Assembly (NCBI GenBank): GCA_964614585.1
Contig: CAZTLW010000133.1
Location: forward strand, 1-6,201
DNA: 6,201 nt
Origin: JAHEFX01 sp964614585
Lineage (GTDB): Bacteria > Actinomycetota > Acidimicrobiia > Spongiisociales > JAENVV01
Direction: 5' to 3'
Positions 1-4,628 of this stretch are shown here, one piece after another. The notes under the pieces were generated by a model, which was given only the letters and a program-made list of their open reading frames with translations, searched no databases and was not told the DNA's origin. The position numbers and the translations under genes were made by a program. Position 1 is the first letter of the stretch, and every line of letters begins with the position of its first letter.

Positions 1-4
1 TCAC

Positions 5-409
5 GTGCCGTCCATCGACGCCATCGTCGGGATCCCCCACCGTTCAGCCACGAAGCTGCGTCGCGCCGGGGTCCGGACGACCGACGCCCTCCTCCGCCGG
101 GCCGCCGGTGTCGACGGACGGCGGGACCTCGCCGAGGCGACCGGGATCGATGACGGCCAGTTGCTGGCGTGGTGCCACCGGGCCGAACTGCTCGGCATCC
201 GGGGCGTCGGCGGTGAGTACGCCCACCTGCTGACCGTGGTCGGGGTGCCGACCCTCGACGAGCTGGCGGCGTGCAATCCAGAGGACCTGTTGGGGCGACT
301 CACCGGTGAGAACGACCGCCGCCGGCTGGTCCGTCGCCTCCCCACCGACGACATGGTCGCGTCGTGGGTGCTGGCCGCGGGAGGGTGCGAGCGACGGGTG
401 GAGCGCTGA
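5..409 (+). CDS. DUF4332 domain protein, tandem helix-hairpin-helix (HhH)
   Basis: A 134-residue protein if it starts at the GTG at 5-7. The frame is still open to the window edge, so the real start may lie further left and no ribosome binding site can be judged. Two HhH-like units are visible. The first is at about residues 3-30, where a GIP replaces the usual GIG (IVGIPHRSATKLRRAGV). The second is at about 62-87 (LLGIRGVGGEYAHLLTVVGV). A connecting helical segment around 38-60 (GRRDLAEATGIDD) and the tail NPEDLL...RRLP...W are typical of DUF4332. HhH modules usually bind DNA non-specifically through the backbone, but no biochemical role is known for most DUF4332 proteins, so the function stays open. 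It converges on another HhH gene (537-1229) across a repeat-rich terminator region. Family call fairly sure; function unknown. Confidence 0.82.
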   Translation: MPSIDAIVGIPHRSATKLRRAGVRTTDALLRRAAGVDGRRDLAEATGIDDGQLLAWCHRAELLGIRGVGGEYAHLLTVVGVPTLDELAACNPEDLLGRLTGENDRRRLVRRLPTDDMVASWVLAAGGCERRVER

Positions 410-414
410 GGGAC

Positions 415-440
415 GGTACGACGGTACGACCGTACGACGG
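415..440. repeat. Left arm of GTAC octamer inverted repeat
   Basis: Three 8-bp units in register (GGTACGAC, GGTACGAC, CGTACGAC) begin six bases after the stop of the DUF4332 gene. The GTAC cores lie at 416, 424 and 432. The first 13 bp (415-427, GGTACGACGGTAC) are the exact reverse complement of 525-537. The full 26 bp match the reverse complement of 512-537 at 22 positions. A protein-binding array or a transcript-end structure is possible; the sequence alone does not decide. Confidence 0.85.
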
Positions 441-459
441 ACCGATCCCCGCCCACGCG

Positions 460-491
460 AAGGGTCCCGAGACTTGCGCCCCGGGACCCTT
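460..491. terminator. Bidirectional terminator hairpin between convergent genes
   Basis: A perfect 10-bp stem, AAGGGTCCCG (460-469) and CGGGACCCTT (482-491), closes a 12-nt loop. The stem is flanked by AA/TT, so it reads as a hairpin from both strands. There is no long U tract on either side, which is common for high-GC actinobacterial terminators. It sits midway between two convergent stop codons (409 and 537) and is nested inside the larger GTAC inverted repeat. Confidence 0.8.
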
Positions 492-500
492 GGTCCGTGG

Positions 501-537
501 GTACCGAAGTACCGTTGTACCGAAGTACCGTCGTACC
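501..537. repeat. Right arm of GTAC octamer inverted repeat
   Basis: Five GTAC cores at exactly 8-bp spacing (501, 509, 517, 525, 533). The array holds a 16-bp tandem repeat, GTACCGAAGTACCGTT (501-516) and GTACCGAAGTACCGTC (517-532), followed by GTACC. Read on the minus strand the units are GGTACGAC, GGTACTTC, GGTACAAC, GGTACTTC, GGTAC, i.e. the same GGTACNNC octamer as the left arm in opposite orientation. The last base is shared with the TAG stop of the HhH gene. Confidence 0.85.
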
Positions 538-1229
538 TACTTCGCGCGAGCCTTGGCGGAGGCGCCGGAGACCCAGCCGCCGGCAGCCTTCTCGCTGACG
601 CCGGCGATCTCGGCGACCTTGGCCGTCTCGGTCTTCGCCAGGTCGGCGAAGGTGAGGATGCCGGCCTCCTTGAGCCGCCCTGCGTAGGCGGGGCCGATGC
701 CGGACAGCTCGGTGAGGTCGTCGGCGACGATCTCCTTGGCCGCGGCCTTGGCCGTCTTGGCGACCTTCTTGACGTCCTCGACGGTCTCGTCGACGGCGAC
801 CTCGATGGTCTCGGCCACCTCGCCCTCGGGGGCGAAGTTGGTGCGCCAGTTGGTGACGAGGTCCTCGAGCTGGCCGCGGAGCTTGCCGGCCTGCTCCTGC
901 CACTGGTCGACGTTGACCCGCTCGCCCACCTTGTGGGTGAGGTCGTCCACGTCGACCTTCTCGCGGAGGTCGCCCACGGTCTCGGAGCCGACCTTGGCCC
1001 ACTCGCCGTAGGCGCTCTTCGCCTTGGTCCCGAACTCGTCGGCCTTCGCCTTGTAGTCGGTCTCGCGTGCCTTCTCGGTCAGCGTCTCGAACCGTTCGCC
1101 GAGGTGCAGCTCGGTGATCTTGCGGCCGGCGACGACGCCGGCGCCGATCGTGGCGTGGAAGGCCTTCTCGAGGCCGGCCTTCAGCTCGGCGGGGTCGATG
1201 GCGACGACCTTCTCGGTGGTGTCGGTCAT
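537..1229 (-). CDS. HbhA/phasin-like amphipathic helical protein with C-terminal HhH domain
   Basis: A 230-residue, Lys/Glu/Ala-rich protein with no signal peptide. Residues 12-40 form a hydrophobic-amphipathic helix region (LKAGLEKAFHATIGAGVVAG). Residues about 45-165 are heptad/11-mer-like amphipathic helices of the kind seen in HbhA, phasins and apolipoprotein-like proteins. Residues about 171-221 are a helix-hairpin-helix unit (LTELSGIGPAYAGRLKEAG, then LAKTETAKVAEIAGVSEKAA), ending in a short basic tail (SAKARAK). The ATG overlaps the TGA of the XRE gene (ATGA, 1226-1229), so the two are translationally coupled. An AGGAAAGGG tract (1240-1248) lies 10 nt upstream as a slightly distant ribosome binding site. 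As recalled, an XRE regulator also precedes hbhA in mycobacteria (Rv0474-Rv0475) and MLDS (lipid-droplet protein) in Rhodococcus. Those homologues end in Lys/Ala/Pro tails rather than a HhH. A role at lipid or polyester inclusions, the membrane, or the nucleoid is inferred. The HhH call is firm; the HbhA-like label is moderate. Confidence 0.8.
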   Translation of the reverse strand: MTDTTEKVVAIDPAELKAGLEKAFHATIGAGVVAGRKITELHLGERFETLTEKARETDYKAKADEFGTKAKSAYGEWAKVGSETVGDLREKVDVDDLTHKVGERVNVDQWQEQAGKLRGQLEDLVTNWRTNFAPEGEVAETIEVAVDETVEDVKKVAKTAKAAAKEIVADDLTELSGIGPAYAGRLKEAGILTFADLAKTETAKVAEIAGVSEKAAGGWVSGASAKARAK

Positions 1230-1588
1230 GTCAGTTCATCCCTTTCCTGGGACTCGGACTCGGACTCGAGCATCTCCCGGTAGCGGGCGAGGAGCTCCTC
1301 GCGCTGGTCGGGCGTGAGATCGGGGTCGGCGGCGATGGCCGTCTCGACCACGGTCTCGTGCGGCTCGCTGAGGAGCCCGGCCCGTGCGTAGAGGGTCTCC
1401 GCCGAGATCGAGAGGCCCGTGGCGATGGACTTCAGGATCTCGGCCGACGGTTTGCGCAGGCCCCGCTCGATCTGGCTCAGGTAGGGATTCGAGATCCCGG
1501 CCTGGTCGGCCAGCTTGCGGAGTGACAAGGCCGCCTGTTCCCGCTGTTCCCGGATGAAGGTGCCTATGTCCGAGTGCTTCTCGGTCAT
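1226..1588 (-). CDS. XRE-family transcriptional regulator (Rv0474/MLDSR-like)
   Basis: A 120-residue single-domain repressor-type protein. Residues 8-65 form the Cro/C1 helix-turn-helix domain, with the recognition region around 23-43 (LRKLADQAGISNPYLSQIER, then the GLRKPSAE signature). Residues 65-105 form a helical tail (ETLYARAGLL...LTPDQREELLARY) typical of the family found beside hbhA-like genes. The acidic C-terminus (ESESESQERDE) is encoded by a hexanucleotide repeat. The start at 1588 is chosen because the domain begins there and a good promoter ends just before it. No Shine-Dalgarno sequence lies within 15 nt, consistent with a leaderless mRNA. It is first gene of an operon with the HhH protein. 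Two palindromes over its own promoter suggest autoregulation. Confidence 0.92.
   Translation of the reverse strand: MTEKHSDIGTFIREQREQAALSLRKLADQAGISNPYLSQIERGLRKPSAEILKSIATGLSISAETLYARAGLLSEPHETVVETAIAADPDLTPDQREELLARYREMLESESESQERDELT
1250..1267. repeat. Three tandem GGACTC hexamers inside the XRE gene
   Basis: Perfect 3x hexanucleotide repeat. On the coding (minus) strand it reads GAGTCC three times and encodes Glu-Ser three times in the acidic tail of the regulator. Gain or loss of a unit would keep the frame. Confidence 0.75.
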
Positions 1589-1590
1589 CT

Positions 1591-1606
1591 GCTTGCAATT
1601 GTAAGC
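1591..1606. promoter_or_regulatory. Operator 1: palindrome over the -10 region
   Basis: GCTTGCAATTGTAAGC is a 16-bp palindrome with one mismatched pair (GCTTG.../...TAAGC). It ends 2 bp before the XRE start codon and covers the predicted -10 hexamer. It shares half-site GCTTGCA with operator 2. Centre-to-centre distance to operator 2 is 22 bp, about two helical turns, so two dimers would sit on the same DNA face. The most likely binder is the XRE protein encoded next to it (inference). Confidence 0.75.
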
Positions 1607-1626
1607 ACCTTTGCTTGCAAATGCAA
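1598..1626 (-). promoter_or_regulatory. Sigma70-type promoter of the XRE-HhH operon, near-leaderless
   Basis: On the minus strand, TTGCAT (1626-1621) and TACAAT (1603-1598) are separated by 17 bp. The -10 is 5/6 to TATAAT; the -35 is weaker but starts with TTG. Usual spacing puts +1 near 1591, about 3 nt before the ATG at 1588, which explains the missing ribosome binding site. Both promoter boxes lie inside the two palindromes. Confidence 0.65.
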
Positions 1627-1628
1627 GC
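1613..1628. promoter_or_regulatory. Operator 2: palindrome over the -35 region
   Basis: GCTTGCAAATGCAAGC is a palindrome with perfect 7-bp arms (GCTTGCA/TGCAAGC) around a central AA. It overlaps the predicted -35 hexamer of the XRE promoter and is the better of the two sites. Occupancy would block RNA polymerase, the classic arrangement for autorepression. Confidence 0.75.
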
Positions 1629-1651
1629 GCAGGCCCTGCGGGCGGGCCGCC

Positions 1652-2785
1652 CTATCTCCCCAGCATCTCGTCGAGGGCGTGCTGGATGGCGTTGCGGGTC
1701 GCCTCGGCGGCCTCGAGCACGTCGAGGCGGTCGGGGTCGGGGGGCAGTCGGATCGGGTCGAGGAACCGGATCCGCCATTGCACCGGGAGCGGGATCGGGT
1801 TGAGGAAGACGCCGATCTCGTCCACCCGCTGCTCGGGGAACACGAGTCGGACCAACCTCGCCAGGGCGGCCGAGGAGAAGACGATGGGGTGCACGTCCTC
1901 GGAACCGACCACGGCCACCGGGATGATGGGGGCGTCGTGGGCGGCGGCCGTCGCGGCGAACCCGCCCCGTCCGAAGCGCTGTACACGGTAGGCCTCCGAG
2001 TGCGGCTTCTGGAACCCGGCCGCCCCCTCGGGGAACACGCCCAGGAGGTGGCCCCTGGACAGGATCCAGTCGGCGTCGGCCCGGGCGGCGTACGCCCCGC
2101 CCGAGCGCCGGTAGAGGTGGGACACCCAGGGCAGCATGTTGAAGATCTCGGTGCCAACCATCCGGACCCGCCGGGGGGTCGCCGACTCCTCCGCCACCGC
2201 CAATTGCACCATCATCGCGTCGTAGGGCAGCGCCCCCCCGCCGTGGTTGGGCACGATGAGGGCCGGCCCCTCGGTGGGGACGTGGTCGATGCCCTCCACC
2301 ACGATCCGGAACCACCGGTGGTAGAGGTGGCTGAGCACCCACCACAGCATCTCGGTGGCCACCGGGTCGAGCCCGAGCGGGTCGGGGTCGTAGGAGGCGA
2401 GCCGTTGGTGGCGGCGGAGCGTCGGCCAGGTCTGGGGGCCCAACTCGCCGAGGATGGGGAGGATGAGGTCGGTCAGGTCGATGCCGCCGTGGAGGGCGCA
2501 TCGATCGGCCTGACGCACCGGAGGGAGGTCGCAGCCCACCCCGTTCGGCAGCACCTCGTCGCAGAGGCCGTCGCGATCCACGAGGTCCAGCCACCGCCGG
2601 TCCCGTGCCGGCACCCGACCCGGTCTGCCGCCGGTCGTCGGGCCGGCATCGGTCGGCGACGCCCGCAGCCGATCGGAGAGTGCCGCCACCAGCTCGTCCT
2701 TCGACATCGCGCTGCGGCCCGGTAGGTCGGCCTCACGGGCCAGCGCCAGCAACTCGTCCTTGCCCAGTCGGGCGAGCACGCTCAC
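1652..2785 (-). CDS. PlsC-type acyltransferase with Rho_N/SAP-like and Cys/His N-terminal segments (Rv0502-like)
   Basis: A 377-residue protein. Residues 4-41 resemble the Rho N-terminal/SAP helix-extension-helix fold (LGKDELLALAREADLPGRS, then MSKDELVAALSDRL). A Pro/Gly/Arg linker follows. Residues 75-101 carry C75, C85, C96 and H99 in a C-X9-C-X10-C-X2-H-GG pattern like small zinc knuckles. Residues about 145-377 are the glycerolipid acyltransferase domain: motif I NHGGGALPYD (N180, H181, D189; seven residues between His and Asp rather than the canonical four), motif III FPEGAAG (251-257), RVQRFGRGGF (267-276) and motif IV APIIPVAVVGSED (285-297). It would transfer acyl groups to a lipid acceptor at the membrane; the substrate is unknown. 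The GTG start is chosen for the GGAGG at 2790-2794 and the GTGA overlap with the epimerase gene. The frame stays open far upstream, but that region is the other gene. No clear membrane segment is seen. Confidence 0.87.
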   Translation of the reverse strand: MSVLARLGKDELLALAREADLPGRSAMSKDELVAALSDRLRASPTDAGPTTGGRPGRVPARDRRWLDLVDRDGLCDEVLPNGVGCDLPPVRQADRCALHGGIDLTDLILPILGELGPQTWPTLRRHQRLASYDPDPLGLDPVATEMLWWVLSHLYHRWFRIVVEGIDHVPTEGPALIVPNHGGGALPYDAMMVQLAVAEESATPRRVRMVGTEIFNMLPWVSHLYRRSGGAYAARADADWILSRGHLLGVFPEGAAGFQKPHSEAYRVQRFGRGGFAATAAAHDAPIIPVAVVGSEDVHPIVFSSAALARLVRLVFPEQRVDEIGVFLNPIPLPVQWRIRFLDPIRLPPDPDRLDVLEAAEATRNAIQHALDEMLGR

Positions 2786-3702
2786 GCCGCCTCCATCGCC
2801 ACCGAGCGGGTCGTCTGGGCCGGGTGGAAGCCGAGCTCCTCGACCATTCGGTCGACCCGGAGCACGCGACCGTGGTGGAGGAGGCCGCGAACGTGGTCGG
2901 GCACCTCGAGGCCGCCGGCGGCGAGCGCCCGGTGGGCGGCATCGAGCTGGAACGGCAGCAGGGGGATCCCGACCGCGCCCGACAGCCGGAGGATCTGGCT
3001 GAGGTAGAGCGGGCCCTCCGGGGCCACGTTGTACGTGCCGGGGCGGCCGGCATCGATGGCGTGCTCGAGGCAGCGGACCACGTCGTCGGCCGCCAGCAGC
3101 TGGAGGAGGGGGTCGCGCCCGATGGCCACGGGCACCGACGGCAGCCGGAGCAGTCGGGCGAACGGGCTGTCGACGGTCGCCCCGTACGCCTCGGCGAAGC
3201 GGAGGATCACCACCTCGACGCCCGGCAACTCGACGTCGAGGTGGCCGACGAACGTCTCGACCTCGCGCAGGGCCCGCTCGTGGCGGCTGGCGCGGCCGCC
3301 GCTGGGCGTCCATCGGTCGTCGGCGATCGTCGGGTGGCGGGGCCCGGTGCCGTACATGGCGGCATCCGACTTCACGACCACCCGCGAGAGGTGGTCGAGT
3401 CGGGCGAGCGCCCCGAACAGGGCCTGGGCGCCGAGCACGACCGTCTCCCGGGCACGGGCGGTGCCCAGGTCGGTGGTGCGGTCCATGGTCTGGAGGTGCA
3501 CCACGACGTCCGGCCCCGTCTCCACGACCCAACGGGCGAAGTCGAGCGAGTCGAGCGACCAGCGCCGGAGGGGGACCGGGATCGGCACCCGGGGCGCCAA
3601 CTCGTCGACGGCCACGACCGTCAGGTCGTCGCGGGCCGCCAGTCGGCGGACCAGTTGGGCTCCCTCCCACGAGGCCGCCCCCGTCACGAGCACGGTGCGC
3701 AT
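2782..3702 (-). CDS. Atypical extended-SDR, NAD-dependent epimerase/dehydratase-like protein (galE2/Rv0501-like)
   Basis: A 306-residue protein starting at MRTVLVTGA, the natural N-terminus of a Rossmann fold. A 35-residue in-frame extension upstream has no family features and was left out. The nucleotide-binding loop is TGAASWEG (residues 7-14), so the middle glycine of GxxGxxG is Ser11. D33 follows beta-2 (VVAVDELAP), favouring NAD(H). KSDAAMYG (111-118) matches the catalytic-serine strand. The expected YxxxK position (about 137-143, RASRHER) has no tyrosine or lysine. Later strands (VVILRFAEAYG, QLLAADDVVRCL, GTYNVAPEG) fit the sugar-epimerase superfamily. The missing dyad suggests a non-canonical reaction or a binding role. 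It is coupled by a 4-bp overlap to the acyltransferase. The same pair exists, as recalled, as Rv0501-Rv0502 in M. tuberculosis. Confidence 0.87.
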   Translation of the reverse strand: MRTVLVTGAASWEGAQLVRRLAARDDLTVVAVDELAPRVPIPVPLRRWSLDSLDFARWVVETGPDVVVHLQTMDRTTDLGTARARETVVLGAQALFGALARLDHLSRVVVKSDAAMYGTGPRHPTIADDRWTPSGGRASRHERALREVETFVGHLDVELPGVEVVILRFAEAYGATVDSPFARLLRLPSVPVAIGRDPLLQLLAADDVVRCLEHAIDAGRPGTYNVAPEGPLYLSQILRLSGAVGIPLLPFQLDAAHRALAAGGLEVPDHVRGLLHHGRVLRVDRMVEELGFHPAQTTRSVAMEAA

Positions 3703-3809
3703 GCCGGCAAGGCTACGACTGCCCGAGGGGCTGCGCTGTCCGTCCGCCCTGCCACAATGAGCCCGTTCCCATCCGCCCGACAGCCAGTCCCCCATTTCTC
3801 GAGGCATCC
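3703..3809. promoter_or_regulatory. Divergent promoter region between epimerase and DAHP synthase
   Basis: This 107-bp gap separates two divergent starts and must hold both promoters. On the plus strand CACAAT (3753-3758) is a plausible -10, without a convincing -35. On the minus strand TAGCCT (3715-3710) fits TANNNT and would start transcription about 1 nt before the epimerase ATG at 3702, which has no ribosome binding site. Both assignments are weak. No riboswitch, T-box or attenuator-like peptide was recognised. Confidence 0.4.
3801..3804 (+). promoter_or_regulatory. Ribosome binding site of DAHP synthase
   Basis: GAGG lies 5 nt before the ATG at 3810. It fixes this start and argues against an N-terminal extension of the DAHP synthase. 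Confidence 0.6.
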
Positions 3810-4625
3810 ATGCCCGCCTTCAAGCTCGTCTCCCGCGAGGACCACCCCGCCGACACCGTGATCACCGTCCGCGGCGTCGAGATCGGCGGCGACGGCTTCG
3901 TCGCCATGGCGGGTCCGTGCGCCGTCGAGTCGCGCGACCAGCTGTTCGCCGCCGCCGAGGCGGTCCGCGCCGCCGGCGCCACCGTCCTGCGGGGCGATGC
4001 CTTCAAGCCGCGGACGTCGCCGTACTCGTTCCAGGGTCTCGGGGAGGAGGGCCTCCGGTACCTCGCCGAGGCTCGCGAGGCCTTCGACATGCCGTTCATC
4101 GCCGAGGTGCTCGATCCCCGCCACGTCGACCTCGTCGCCGCCTACGCGGACATCCTCCGCATCGGCACCCGCAACATGTCCAACTACACGTTGCTGCAGG
4201 AAGTCGGCCGGTCGGGCAAACCCGTCCAGTTGAAGCGAGGGTTCACGGCCACCGTCGACGAGTGGCTGGGCGCTGCCGAGTACATCGCTCGGGAGGGCAA
4301 CCCCAACATCATCCTCGTGGAGCGGGGCATCCGCACCTTCGAGACGGCGTCCCGCAACACCCTCGACATCACCGCGGTGCCGGTGGTGCGATCGCTGTCC
4401 CACCTGCCGATCCTCGTCGATCCCTCCCACTCGGGTGGGCGCCGGGAGTTGGTCGCCCCGCTGTCCCGGGCGGCGGCGGCGATCGGCGCCCACGGCATCC
4501 TCGTCGACGTACACCCCGACCCGGCCGCCGCCCTCGTGGACGGCGCCCAGGCCCTGCTCCCCGAGGAGTTCGCCGCCCTGATGGAAGACGTCCGGGCGAT
4601 TCGGTCGGCCCTCGGGCACGGCTGA
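3810..4625 (+). CDS. aroF: 3-deoxy-7-phosphoheptulonate (DAHP) synthase, type I-beta, catalytic domain only
   Basis: Condenses phosphoenolpyruvate and erythrose 4-phosphate, the first step of the shikimate pathway; cytoplasmic. The 271 residues form one TIM barrel. Visible motifs are GPCAVES (35-41), RGDAFKPRTSPYSFQGLG (61-78), RIGTRNMSNYTLLQEVG (117-133), QLKRGF (140-145), ERGIRTFE (171-178), TLDITAVP (184-191) and LVDPSHSGGRRE (202-213). Expected metal ligands are C37, H207, D233 and D244. Position 233 (VDVHP) is normally Glu (VEVHP) in the family as I recall it, and G63 of RGGAFKPRT is Asp here. Compared with the roughly 338-residue Thermotoga enzyme, the N-terminal ferredoxin-like feedback domain is absent: the protein begins at FKLVSREDHP, the linker just before the barrel. 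The GAGG supports this start. It lies 3 nt upstream of tyrA. The symbol could equally be aroG or aroA in some genomes. Confidence 0.96.
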   Translation: MPAFKLVSREDHPADTVITVRGVEIGGDGFVAMAGPCAVESRDQLFAAAEAVRAAGATVLRGDAFKPRTSPYSFQGLGEEGLRYLAEAREAFDMPFIAEVLDPRHVDLVAAYADILRIGTRNMSNYTLLQEVGRSGKPVQLKRGFTATVDEWLGAAEYIAREGNPNIILVERGIRTFETASRNTLDITAVPVVRSLSHLPILVDPSHSGGRRELVAPLSRAAAAIGAHGILVDVHPDPAAALVDGAQALLPEEFAALMEDVRAIRSALGHG

Positions 4626-4628
4626 TCG

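Noticed and set aside
415..537. CRISPR array or IS terminal repeats
   Set aside because: The units are only 8 bp with no spacers, and the 71 bp between the arms encode nothing, only a hairpin. No target duplication or transposase is present.
306..1283. A 325-residue plus-strand frame across the repeat region and the HhH gene
   Set aside because: It translates through the terminator hairpin and antisense to a well-supported gene; Leu/Gly/Asp-rich shadow.
1628..1652. GC-rich palindromes (GCAGGCCCTGC, GGGCGGGCCGCCC) as a terminator after the acyltransferase gene
   Set aside because: Arms leave loops of about one base or stems of only 5 bp, and there is no U tract. Too weak to call in such GC-rich DNA.
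1574..2725. A 383-residue plus-strand frame opposite the acyltransferase
   Set aside because: Antisense shadow; no domain and composition typical of reverse reading.
1652..3670. A 672-residue minus-strand frame as one large fusion protein
   Set aside because: Only the part after the GTG at 2785 has family features. The rest is Arg/Pro-rich out-of-frame reading of the epimerase gene. GGAGG and the GTGA overlap fix the shorter start.
3703..3809. Missing N-terminal regulatory domain of DAHP synthase encoded just upstream in frame
   Set aside because: The frame is open but encodes no recognisable ferredoxin-like sequence, would have to run into the divergent epimerase gene, and a GAGG supports the ATG at 3810.
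2605..3861. A 418-residue plus-strand open frame opposite the epimerase gene
   Set aside because: Antisense shadow; low-complexity composition, no domain, no sensible start context, and it runs through the divergent promoter region.
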